NCBI GenBank assembly: GCA_938036435.1
Contig: CALHPU010000105.1
Location: 1-47,384 of the forward strand
Reading direction: 5' to 3'
Source of the DNA: an uncultured Pirellulaceae bacterium
GTDB taxonomy: Bacteria > Planctomycetota > Planctomycetia > Pirellulales > Pirellulaceae
Length of the DNA stretch: 47,384 nucleotides
The notes below the pieces were generated by a model. That model worked only from the letters and a program-made list of their open reading frames with translations. It was not told the origin of the DNA and did no database searches. Position 1 is the stretch's first letter, and the number at the start of each line of letters is the position of its first letter. Positions 18,390-25,928 of the stretch are shown here, piece after piece. Position numbers and translations under genes: made by a program.

Positions 18390-18637
18390 AGCTCGCGGAA
18401 TCGAACCTTATAGCAGGAACGAAGACTTCAATTGGTTTAAGGGTGATTGAAAACGGGGAAATCCCGGAAAGCCATCAGTCTATCGTTGGCAAGGCATCTA
18501 TTCAATCGGAATAAAGCGGTTTTTTATTGAGGCAATCTTCGTCGATGGAGTCGTCAAGCTTTATAGTTCCCATTGCTTGCCCCACGCAACGCCGGGGAGC
18601 CAAATGGCCTTGCCGAGGGCTCGAATTGGGCGTTTAT

Positions 18638-18668
18638 TGCCCAACTATGTCAATTGCCGTAATATAAT
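18638..18668 (+). promoter_or_regulatory. possible promoter of thioredoxin-TPR gene
   Basis: TATAAT at 18663-18668 with TTGCCC at 18638-18643 (19-base spacer, long). If transcription starts near 18675, the GTG at 18671 would be almost leaderless, which is part of why I prefer GTG 18710. Confidence 0.35.
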
Positions 18669-18709
18669 ACGTGATTCTCTTATTAACCGGATACTCAACG
18701 AAAACGCCT

Positions 18710-20143
18710 GTGATTTCCAAGCAAAACCGCTTCGCTTTTGACCTCCGGGGCCGGGTGCTCAGTCGTCTACTGACAATGGTATTCCTTGGATGGGCCACGT
18801 TGGGTGCAGGAAATTCGGCCAAAGCCGACCAATGGACCACGGACCCAGATCGGGCCATTGCTGCCGCGAAAAAGCAAGGCAAGGACCTAATGTTCTATTT
18901 TGCTGGTACAGATAAATGTAAAGACTGCAAATCGTTAGAAGCCGAGGTGTTTGAGCAAGGAGATTTCCAAGATGAGATTACATCGGAATTCGTTTTGGTT
19001 CGCATTGAGCATCGTGAGAGCCCAAATGCCACCGAAATCGAAAAAGTTCACAGCCTAAAGTGGTCGCGCGAGTTTGGTATCACTAACTTTCCAACCGTAT
19101 TCCTCGTGGACAGCAATCTGGTTCCCTTTGCCGTCGCCGGATACGAAAAAGGTGGTGTCAACAATTACTTGGGGATGCTGACGGAGTTCCACAAGGTACG
19201 CGTGGACCGTGACGAAGTGATGGCTAAAGCCGAAAAAGCCAAAGGGCTAGATCGCGCCAAATTGCTGGACCAAGCCATCTCTGGCATCAGCGAACCAGTC
19301 GCGACGGTTTACTACGCCAAGACCATCGAAGAAATCATCTCTCTCGATGCCGACAACGAACTTGGGTTGCGCGGCAAATGGAATTCGGAGAAAGAAGCAG
19401 AACAGCGGAAAGTAATGATGACGGAGCTGATGCTGGTGGCTCGACTTGAGAAACCCGATGTTGCGGTCAAAGAGATCGATCGAGTTCTCGCCGAAATGGA
19501 TTTCCCGGTTGCACAACAGTTGGAGATTCTGCAAATGAAGCTCAACATCGTCCGCCGTCAGAACAACCCAAAAGCCCTTGACCGGTTACTGGACAAAATG
19601 ATCGGCTTGCCGGGAGTCGAAGGCACCACGCGCGAGCGCTTGATCGTCAAGAAAATTCTGCTGATGCGTGGTGGCGGTCGCAAAGAGGCCGCTATGAATC
19701 TTTTGGAAAGCTCGATCGAGCAGGGAAGAGCCACTGGGTCGAGGAGCCTATTTCTGTGGGCCGCCAAAGGAGAGCTGTTGATGGCAGACGAGCAGTACGA
19801 GGATGCGTTGCGGGCGTTCGACGAAGCAATTCCTGCGACGCGTGCCAATCCTGACTTGTTGGCCGATTTGGTCAGTGGAAAAGCAGAGGCGTTCTATTTG
19901 TTGAAGCGGCCTGCCGACGCGCTTTCGGCGTTGGACAATTTTGCTGAAGACACCAACATACCGCCTGACCTGCGTGCTGAAGCGACGCTGCACAAATCAA
20001 TGTTGATGCGTGAGATGGGCAAAACGCGTTTGGCTCGGCTATCGGAGAACCGAGCGGTCGAGATCGCTAACACGCCAAAATTGAGACGCGAATTTCAAAA
20101 CGTGGTCGATCGATTACGAGAGAAATACAAAGAAGCGAATTGA
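18710..20143 (+). CDS. secreted thioredoxin-fold protein with TPR-like C-terminus
   Basis: A 477-residue exported protein. The N-terminus has basic residues followed by a hydrophobic stretch (LLTMVFLGWATLGAGNSAKA), a signal peptide or anchor. MFYFAGTDKCKDCKSLEAEVF is a thioredoxin-like domain with a CxxC pair (C70, C73), and the cis-Pro region is ITNFPTVFLVD. After about residue 180 the protein is helical with TPR-like repeats (EQYEDALRAFDEAI, LKRPADALSALDNFA). It probably reduces or isomerises disulfides in the envelope or acts as a redox chaperone; this is inference. Start choice: both GTG 18671 and GTG 18710 are in frame; I take 18710 because it gives a more usual signal peptide and leaves room for a promoter. 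It is followed by cmk after 43 bases. Confidence 0.8.
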   Translation: MISKQNRFAFDLRGRVLSRLLTMVFLGWATLGAGNSAKADQWTTDPDRAIAAAKKQGKDLMFYFAGTDKCKDCKSLEAEVFEQGDFQDEITSEFVLVRIEHRESPNATEIEKVHSLKWSREFGITNFPTVFLVDSNLVPFAVAGYEKGGVNNYLGMLTEFHKVRVDRDEVMAKAEKAKGLDRAKLLDQAISGISEPVATVYYAKTIEEIISLDADNELGLRGKWNSEKEAEQRKVMMTELMLVARLEKPDVAVKEIDRVLAEMDFPVAQQLEILQMKLNIVRRQNNPKALDRLLDKMIGLPGVEGTTRERLIVKKILLMRGGGRKEAAMNLLESSIEQGRATGSRSLFLWAAKGELLMADEQYEDALRAFDEAIPATRANPDLLADLVSGKAEAFYLLKRPADALSALDNFAEDTNIPPDLRAEATLHKSMLMREMGKTRLARLSENRAVEIANTPKLRREFQNVVDRLREKYKEAN

Positions 20144-20186
20144 TCTAACTTACCACGTCATTCCAAACCGCAGATAGAACATTTTC

Positions 20187-20858
20187 ATGATCGTAGCCAT
20201 CGATGGCCCGGCCGGGGCAGGCAAAAGCACCGTAACTCGCAAGCTGGCCGAGCGTCTGGGATTTATGTTTCTTGACACCGGTGCGATGTATCGCGCGGTC
20301 ACGCTGGTTGCACTGGAGAACGAAATCCCGCTGGACGACGATCGCCAACTTGCCGACATCGCTAAAACAATTGAGTTGCATTTTGAGGGAGACACTGTCT
20401 TTATTGACGGCCAAGACAGATCCGAGGAAATCCGCTTGCCGGAGGTAACACGTAAAATCAAATCAGTTGCCGACGCTGTCGCGGTCAGGGAGCATTTGGT
20501 TGCGTTGCAACGGCGAATTGCTTCCACGGGAGATTTCGTTTGCGAGGGGCGCGACCAAGGGACCGTTGCTTTTCCGCAAGCCGAGTGCAAGATTTTCCTC
20601 ACCGCGTCAAAGCGTTTCCGGGCTATCCGTCGGGCTCTTCAACTTAAAGAGGTCGGCAAGGACGTGACGGTAGAGGAAGTCATCTCAGACATCAATGTTC
20701 GTGACTACAACGATGAAAATCGTCCCGTTGGGCGATTGATGAAAGCCGATGATGCTATAGAAGTGAACACCGATAACAAATCCGTCGAAGATGTCGTCGC
20801 CGAACTTGAACGGATTGTCCAAGACCGCATCGCCAGTTCATCCAACGCGCCGGCGTAG
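20187..20858 (+). CDS. cmk: cytidylate kinase
   Basis: Phosphorylates CMP and dCMP with ATP for pyrimidine nucleotide synthesis, cytoplasmic. MIVAIDGPAGAGKSTVTRKL contains the P-loop (residues 7-14), LDTGAMYRAVT is the CMP-binding region, and CEGRDQGTVAFPQAECKIFL is the conserved EGRD block. RRALQLKEVG and RDYNDENRPVG form the lid and second CMP-contact region. The length of 223 residues is typical. The family usually has EGRDIGT; the Gln for Ile here is a mild variation. It lies 43 bases after the thioredoxin-TPR gene on the same strand and is probably co-transcribed with it. Confidence 0.95.
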   Translation: MIVAIDGPAGAGKSTVTRKLAERLGFMFLDTGAMYRAVTLVALENEIPLDDDRQLADIAKTIELHFEGDTVFIDGQDRSEEIRLPEVTRKIKSVADAVAVREHLVALQRRIASTGDFVCEGRDQGTVAFPQAECKIFLTASKRFRAIRRALQLKEVGKDVTVEEVISDINVRDYNDENRPVGRLMKADDAIEVNTDNKSVEDVVAELERIVQDRIASSSNAPA

Positions 20859-20864
20859 CCTATT

Positions 20865-20929
20865 GTGGGGTAAGCATCCTGCTTGCCATCATACGGTCAC
20901 GAAGGCTTCGCAAGCTGGAAGCTTACGCC
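20865..20929. repeat. 65-bp GTAAGC palindromic repeat, copy 2
   Basis: Same length and near-identical arms as 16011-16075: GGTAAGCATCCTGCTTGCC on the left and GCAAGCTGGAAGCTTACGCC on the right. It begins seven bases after the cmk stop. Confidence 0.8.
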
Positions 20930-20937
20930 CAATGGCA

Positions 20938-21335
20938 AATGGCACTCAGTTTAACAACATGAGGCCCCAATTGTGCGACTCTCCTTTTGGGAGAGTCGCC
21001 GTCTAAGCGGCGGAGAGGGCTTTTGTTAGCCAAAGAGATATCGCGATTTAGCTTTAAAAAGAAAGCCCTCCCCGTCGGCGAGCCTCCGACCCTCCCGAAG
21101 GGGGTTCTTCCCAGAACTTAGTGGCACGAAGTTCTTGTTGAATTAGCCATTTCAAATGGATGTAGTGGGATTCGCCAAAATTCCTTTAAGAAGAGCCGGT
21201 TGGTATTCTGGCGAATCCCACTACGATTTCCAAGGCAGCCATTAAAATCCGGGAAGAGCTCCCGAAGGGAGGGTGACATTCTTGATCTTGTTTGCCTAAA
21301 AATCGCTGAGCTGAAAATCTAAAGTGAGTGCCATT
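20938..21335. repeat. outer inverted repeat enclosing nested palindromes
   Basis: AATGGCACTCAGTTTA at 20938-20953 and TAAAGTGAGTGCCATT at 21320-21335 are complementary at 15 of 16 positions and enclose 366 bases. Inside them are a hairpin whose arms are GGAGAGGGCTTT and AAAGCCCTCCCC (about 21010-21090) and the 63-bp repeat at 21162-21224. The arrangement suggests one element inserted into another. Confidence 0.6.
21162..21224. repeat. 63-bp GTAGTGGGATTCGCC palindromic repeat, copy 1
   Basis: The arms GTAGTGGGATTCGCCA and TGGCGAATCCCACTAC are exactly complementary over 16 bases, extending to 20 with one mismatch. Related elements lie at 28864-28918 and 42118-42180. Confidence 0.82.
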
Positions 21336-21384
21336 GAGCTTACGCCACTAGAAGGCGATTCTGATTGCAAGTGCGAAACGAGCA

Positions 21385-22359
21385 CTAATTCGCCCTTATG
21401 CTGACAGCGTTTTCTCTTCCCAAGACGATATGATCCAGCACGTCGATGCCCAAAAGTTTTCCTGATTCGGTCAGCCTGTCGGTGACTTGGATATCCTCTC
21501 GGCTGGGAGTCGGATCACCAGACGGATGGTTGTGGACCAAAATGATCGACGACGCACTATCCTTGATCGCCGCGCGAAATACCTCGCGCGGATGCACAAG
21601 ACTTGCATCAAGCGTCCCGACGGTAATTTGATGCGACTGGATCACTTTGTTTTTCGTATCCAGCGTCACGATGTGAAACTCTTCGTGCGTTGTATCGGCG
21701 GCCAGTCGCGAGAAATGCCGCCTGCAAAACTCGATTGCGTCATCCGAACCGCCAATTCTGGTAGACTTCTGCACGCCTCCAGCCTCGCAAACGCGCTTGC
21801 CTAACTCGATACCCGCCATGATTTGACAGTAGGCTGTTTTGACCACTGCTGGGCTGATTGATTTGAGTTCTGCTCGTCCCGCGTTGGGAAGCTTCTCCAG
21901 TGTCTGACCGAATGCTTTGGCCACTTTCTCACCAGCCATAACGGCCGATTCGCCCGGACGCCCGGATCGTACGAGAATTGCTATTAATTCTGACGTGCGC
22001 AGTTTATCGACGCCAAGTGAAAGCAACCGTTCGCGCGGACGCTCCTGTTGAGGTGACGCTTTGATTTGAGCTCCGTATAATTTGTCGTCCAACCAACGCG
22101 ATATTGAAAACTGTCCTTTGCCAGTATTCCAATGATAGGTACCTGACTGGGGTTCGCGAATCAGCCATCCTTGATCCCTTAATTCGTTAACGATGCGTGT
22201 GACGAACGCCGGTTGCTCGTTACCAAACTTCTGCTTAACGTCATCTGGGTTCAATTGCTCGCATTGGTATAAATGCTCGACAATCGGTCGATAACGCTCA
22301 TAGCGTGTGGGCGATTTTTGCGACGAGACCGCGGGCGGATGAGGGTGCGGAGTATTCAT
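21385..22359 (-). CDS. radC: RadC/JAB-domain protein with N-terminal extension
   Basis: A 324-residue RadC-family protein. The C-terminal two thirds is the classical RadC: PRERLLSLGVDKLRTSELIA is the helix-hairpin-like start (107-126) and LVHNHPSGDPTPSREDI (274-290) is the JAMM metal motif with H276, H278 and D289. The role of RadC is unsettled; a metalloprotease-like or DNA-related activity is proposed, and the old DNA-repair assignment is doubtful. The first 100 residues are not part of ordinary RadC: residues 20-75 (RPIVEHLYQCEQLNPDDVKQ, then VTRIVNELRDQGWLI) read like a winged helix-turn-helix, suggesting a DNA-binding module. ATG 22359 is the only sensible start. Confidence 0.88.
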   Translation of the reverse strand: MNTPHPHPPAVSSQKSPTRYERYRPIVEHLYQCEQLNPDDVKQKFGNEQPAFVTRIVNELRDQGWLIREPQSGTYHWNTGKGQFSISRWLDDKLYGAQIKASPQQERPRERLLSLGVDKLRTSELIAILVRSGRPGESAVMAGEKVAKAFGQTLEKLPNAGRAELKSISPAVVKTAYCQIMAGIELGKRVCEAGGVQKSTRIGGSDDAIEFCRRHFSRLAADTTHEEFHIVTLDTKNKVIQSHQITVGTLDASLVHPREVFRAAIKDSASSIILVHNHPSGDPTPSREDIQVTDRLTESGKLLGIDVLDHIVLGRENAVSIRAN

Positions 22360-22457
22360 ATTTCGATTGTTGCATTTCTGTGGCTCAGTTCAACAAAAAT
22401 GCATGTTAGAATTCTGCGAAAATTTGCCCCTTTCTCCCCATTGCCTGAAAGCCGATC

Positions 22458-23072
22458 GTGCCTCTTGAGCCCGTCCTAGTAACTGATTCCCTTCGTCAAA
22501 TTCCGCACACAGCCAGCAGCGAGCATTTGATCGATCGGGGCAATGAGCGCATTGAAGAATTTATGCTCTCCAGTGAGCAAACAATCGAGAACTTTGTGAC
22601 GTGTGATTTCCATCTGGTTGATTTAGCGATGACGTGGCTGCATGAAAATCACTTGATCACCGGCAATAATTTCTGCGAGTTTGGCAGCGGTTACGGCGTT
22701 GTGACATTACTGGCGGCTGATCGGGGCATGAGATCGGTCGGTATTGAGATTGAGCCAACGCTCGTGGAGCGATCAATGGCGCTGGCTGCGGAACTGGATC
22801 TGGATGCCAAGTTTTATTGTGGCAGCTTTATCCCACGCGACATTGGCGACCTGACGGAGCTGGCGGCCGATATCGAGCACGTTGATACGCATCAGGGAGA
22901 CATTTACAAAGAGATTGGCCTGACGATGGCCGATTTCGATCTGATGTTTGCTTTTCCATGGCCCGGCGAATCCGGATTCTTCGAGGCCGTGTTTGATGCC
23001 GGTGCCGCTTCGGGAGCGCTGCTGATGACGTATCGAGGCCGAGAAGGCGTGAAGTTGGTCCGCAAAACGTAG
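22458..23072 (+). CDS. class I SAM-binding methyltransferase-like protein
   Basis: A 204-residue cytoplasmic protein that begins at GTG 22458. FCEFGSGYGVVTLLAADRG is a glycine-rich SAM-binding loop (motif I) and VGIEIEPTLVERSMALA supplies the acidic residue after strand 2, a pattern of Rossmann-fold methyltransferases. DFDLMFAFPWPGES may be motif IV. The substrate is not evident. It is divergent from radC with a short 98-base gap and is followed 124 bases later by the YebC-family gene on the same strand. Confidence in a SAM-binding fold is good, in true methyltransferase activity moderate. Confidence 0.7.
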   Translation: MPLEPVLVTDSLRQIPHTASSEHLIDRGNERIEEFMLSSEQTIENFVTCDFHLVDLAMTWLHENHLITGNNFCEFGSGYGVVTLLAADRGMRSVGIEIEPTLVERSMALAAELDLDAKFYCGSFIPRDIGDLTELAADIEHVDTHQGDIYKEIGLTMADFDLMFAFPWPGESGFFEAVFDAGAASGALLMTYRGREGVKLVRKT

Positions 23073-23196
23073 GTTCCTCGTTGGTCGAATCCTCCGAGGT
23101 GGACGCAAGGGCACAAATTTGCCAAAATACCGTCTCAACGGAGTGCCGATCACCACGCACTTCGCACGATAACAATCCAATCGCAAGAGCATTATT

Positions 23197-23925
23197 ATGG
23201 GAAGAAGTTTTGAAAACCGAAAGCACGCCATTTTGAAAACGGCTGGCCAGAAGTCCAAGATCTATTCCAAGTACGGCAAGCAGTTGTATGTGGTGGCCAA
23301 GAACGGTGTGCCGGATCCTGAAGCCAATCCAGCGCTTAAGAGCTTGATTGAGAAGGCGAAACGCGACCAAGTTCCGTCGCACGTGATCGACAAAGCGATT
23401 GACAAAGCCAAAGGCGCTGGCGGCGAAGACTTCTCAATGTCGCGATATGAGGGTTTTGGACCGGGTGGATGTTGCGTCATCGTGGACTGCTTGACCGACA
23501 ACGCCAACCGAACGATTACTGACGTGAGAAACTGTTTCACCAAAACCGGTTCGAAACTGGGACCGCAAAATTCAGTATCGCATCTGTTTGATCAATTGGC
23601 AGTTCTGTCGTTTAAAGGCGAAAACGAAGATGAAGTGCTCGAAGCAATGCTTGGTGCGGATGTCGACGTAGACGATGTCGAGTGCAAGAACGGGCAGTTG
23701 ACCGTTTTCGCGGCGACGACTGATTTCTTCAAGGCCAAGCAAGCACTGCTAGAGGCATTCCCTGACATTGAATTGGAAGTGCAGGAGATTACCTTCCTTC
23801 CTCAGGCCGACGCGAATCTGAGCGAAGAAGACGTTCCGATGTTTGAGAAGTTCATCAACATGCTCAACGATTGCGAAGACGTCCAAGATATCTACCATAA
23901 CGCAGTTTTGCCAAAATCCGAGTAG
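23197..23925 (+). CDS. YebC/PmpR (TACO1) family protein, YeeN-like
   Basis: A 242-residue member of the YebC/TACO1 family, proteins associated with ribosomes or, in some reports, DNA. The start MGRSFENRKHAILKTAGQKS, then KIYSKYGKQLYVVAKNGVPD and VIDKAIDKAKGAGGEDFSMS, RYEGFGPGG and NRTITDVRNCFTKTGSKLG, are family blocks. The pattern KIYxKxGxxxYxxAKxGxPDPE is closer to the E. coli paralogue YeeN than to YebC. No regulator or operon partner is evident; a 69-bp palindrome starts 12 bases after its stop. Confidence 0.9.
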   Translation: MGRSFENRKHAILKTAGQKSKIYSKYGKQLYVVAKNGVPDPEANPALKSLIEKAKRDQVPSHVIDKAIDKAKGAGGEDFSMSRYEGFGPGGCCVIVDCLTDNANRTITDVRNCFTKTGSKLGPQNSVSHLFDQLAVLSFKGENEDEVLEAMLGADVDVDDVECKNGQLTVFAATTDFFKAKQALLEAFPDIELEVQEITFLPQADANLSEEDVPMFEKFINMLNDCEDVQDIYHNAVLPKSE

Positions 23926-23937
23926 ATTCAGATTCAG

Positions 23938-24006
23938 GTAGCCGAAGGCGCAAGACTTTGGATCGCCCGAGAGCAAACTCTCCAATCTCTTGCGAGATCG
24001 GCTACG
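23938..24006. repeat. 69-bp palindromic repeat, copy 1 (intergenic)
   Basis: The arms GTAGCCGAAGGCGCAAGACT and (reverse complement) GTAGCCGATCTCGCAAGAGA match at the GTAGCCGA and CGCAAGA blocks. A copy at 30350-30418 has the same length and agrees at about 54 of 69 positions without gaps; a third lies inside the gspK-like gene (34905-34973), about 51 of 69. Confidence 0.85.
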
Positions 24007-24104
24007 CCGGTAGGCCTTTATCGGTAGTCATGCCGGACGGCTCGCGTTCAATGGCAATTGCTTTAATTGCAACGCCAAGTTTGCGCTATTCTTTGGAGCG
24101 CCTC

Positions 24105-24280
24105 AGCCCGGAGGGCGGTACATTTCCTGCCGGTGGCGTGAGCCACCGGAATTGGTTAACTCTCCCATACAGCCCAGAGGGCGACACAACTTTTTGTACC
24201 GCCCTCCGGGCTGATTGCTTATTTAATTTCTGGTCCGGTGGCTGACACCACCGGCAGTTCATGTGTCGGCCTCCGGCCTA
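24105..24280. repeat. two interleaved GC-rich palindromic elements
   Basis: AGCCCGGAGGGCGGTACA (24105-24122) is exactly complementary to TGTACCGCCCTCCGGGCT (24195-24212). Within it CCGGTGGC-GTGA-GCCACCGG (24130-24149) is a perfect hairpin. A second pair, AGCCCAGAGGGCGACACA (24171-24188) and TGTGTCGGCCTCCGGCCT (24263-24280), matches at about 14 of 18 and spans the right arm of the first. The motif CACCACCGGCAGT recurs at 37313-37327. Confidence 0.8.
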
Positions 24281-24321
24281 AGATGAGTGACGTTGCGCAC
24301 GCACCGTCACGCTTCAAAGCC

Positions 24322-25509
24322 CTAGAAATACTCGTCGTTCTCTCGCATCTGACAGTAACTTTCGTAACGCCGTGCATCGATCTTACCGTCGGCGACTGCC
24401 CATTTCACGCTGCATTGGTCCTCGTGGGTGTGCGTGCAGTTGGGGAACTTGCAGGTGTTGATAAATGGACGAATGTCTGGAAAGTATCCGCCCACTTCTT
24501 CAGGGATCACATCCCATAACTGAAATGATCGAATCCCGGGAGTGTCGACTAAATGTCCGACCGATTTTTGCGGTAACTCACCTTCCTCAGGCGTCAGAGG
24601 AATCAGTCGCGCTGCCGTTGTCGTATGTCGGCCTTTCTGGTTCTCTGCCGAGACGGTGCTTACCTTGAGCGCTAGGCCGGGCTCGATCGCGTTGAGCATC
24701 GACGTCTTTCCAACGCCGCTTTGACCGGTAACCACACAATCGCGGCCGCGTACCAATTTTCGAATGCGGTCTACTCCTTGGCCGGTAATTGTTGACGTCA
24801 TGATCACGGGGTAGCCAAGTTGGCTCCAGACACCGGCGACCGGTTGCAGATCATCAACGTGCACCAAATCAACTTTGTTGATCACGATGACCGGTTGTAT
24901 TTCTGATTTTTCTGCTGACACGAGGAACCGGTCGATCAAATTAGGCTTGAGACCCGGCTCGCCAGCACTAGTAACGATGAAAACGAGATCAACGTTGGCA
25001 ACAATGATCTGTTGTTTCTTGCGGCTTGTTCGGCTGATCTGATTTCGGCGGTGATCCACGCGGACGATGACGGCTTGGTTCTCACCGGAACTTTTCGGGT
25101 CCAGTTCGATCGTCGCGAAATCTCCGGCGACCACAACGTGCTGCAAGTCGGTCGCCAGCGATTTTAAAACGCCACGCACAGTACATTCGTAGATCTGTCC
25201 ATCATCGGTCTTCACGAAGCTATTGAGCCCGTGAACGGACAGGACACGACCGGACCGCGTGTTGAGCGAATCGACATCCAAGGCAACCTCGAACCCAGTT
25301 TCCTGTCCGTCTTCTGAATTTGTGCCAGAAACGGTTCGCTTTCGAGACAGCGCCCCTTTACCCGAAAGACGTTCATTGCTGACCGTGTCCTCCACAGAGT
25401 CGAGGCCTTCGGCGAAGTCTTTGGTGAAGTCACGCTTCCGCACCCTAGTATTTTGCCGTTTGCGAAAGTTCGCTCGGACCTTGGCCGGTTTTTTCTTTTT
25501 CTTTGCCAA
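24322..25509 (-). CDS. rsgA: ribosome small-subunit-dependent GTPase A
   Basis: Circularly permuted GTPase that helps late 30S maturation, cytoplasmic. An OB-fold-like region (about 85-150) precedes the GTPase. The permuted order is visible: NKVD (G4, 211-214) comes before GQSGVGKTS (G1, 262-270) and DTPG (G3, 322-325). The zinc finger is CKFPNC-THTHEDQC (C353, C358, H360, C366). At 395 residues it is longer than E. coli RsgA (350), because of an N-terminal extension of about 70 residues whose first 30 are very Lys/Arg-rich, likely for rRNA contact. ATG 25509 is the obvious start. Confidence 0.95.
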   Translation of the reverse strand: MAKKKKKPAKVRANFRKRQNTRVRKRDFTKDFAEGLDSVEDTVSNERLSGKGALSRKRTVSGTNSEDGQETGFEVALDVDSLNTRSGRVLSVHGLNSFVKTDDGQIYECTVRGVLKSLATDLQHVVVAGDFATIELDPKSSGENQAVIVRVDHRRNQISRTSRKKQQIIVANVDLVFIVTSAGEPGLKPNLIDRFLVSAEKSEIQPVIVINKVDLVHVDDLQPVAGVWSQLGYPVIMTSTITGQGVDRIRKLVRGRDCVVTGQSGVGKTSMLNAIEPGLALKVSTVSAENQKGRHTTTAARLIPLTPEEGELPQKSVGHLVDTPGIRSFQLWDVIPEEVGGYFPDIRPFINTCKFPNCTHTHEDQCSVKWAVADGKIDARRYESYCQMRENDEYF

Positions 25510-25928
25510 ACTGGATCAATCGTTGAGCGCGGGATTTAGACAATCCTCCTTTTGGAGGGCCAAACGTTATGCGAGCAAAAGCCACCGTGCGTTGCTCTAC
25601 ACGAAGTGTCACTCTTCTTTTTCAGCCAAAACTGCTGCCGCCAACGAAGGCTGTTCAAATTGTTGGCGACCTATCCAACCGTAAGAAGCTCTAATAGAGC
25701 ATTCAACATCCACAAGCGGGATTCGCCAATGGTTGGTCAACAAGGTTGACCGAGTGAGCATTGGAGTTTGCCTATTCTATAGACTTCGCGGGCTGTGTTC
25801 AATTGAAAGCGCAAAATCAATTTAATTCACCACGATGTATTTGCCGAAATTCTAATGTTGGCTACCATTGAGGTATCGCCCTGAATGACAAGCCATCGTT
25901 ATCCCAAGAAGAGTGAAGGCTTCCCACC
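25510..25928. other. intergenic region between rsgA and signalling gene (divergent)
   Basis: About 420 bases with no supported gene. Small hairpins are present (CCTCC-TTTT-GGAGG at 25545-25559; GGTCAAC-AAG-GTTGACC at about 25735-25752), and GCGGGATTCGCCAATGG near 25718 looks like a lone arm of the 63-bp repeat family. Promoters for both neighbours must lie here but none is clear. Confidence 0.45.

Larger units (their letters stand above)
18335..18709. other. divergent promoter region, rpsB and thioredoxin-TPR gene
   Basis: No supported gene. On the minus side a perfect hairpin (18371-18389) lies in the rpsB leader. On the plus side a TATAAT box (18663-18668) precedes the thioredoxin-TPR gene. 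No repeat family member was found. Confidence 0.45.
20859..21384. other. intergenic mosaic of palindromic repeats
   Basis: A 526-base convergent gap between cmk and the radC-family gene, almost entirely made of palindromic elements: the 65-bp GTAAGC repeat (20865-20929), an outer inverted repeat (20938-20953 with 21320-21335), a GC-rich hairpin (about 20974-21110) and the 63-bp GTAGTGGG repeat (21162-21224). A fragment GAGCTTACGCCACT near 21336 resembles the right end of the 65-bp family. No gene. Confidence 0.75.
23926..24321. other. convergent intergenic region of palindromic repeats
   Basis: Nearly 400 bases between convergent yebC-like and rsgA genes, with a 69-bp palindrome (23938-24006) and two interleaved GC-rich inverted repeats (24105-24280). 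The 100 bases between them and the last 40 show nothing notable. Confidence 0.7.
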
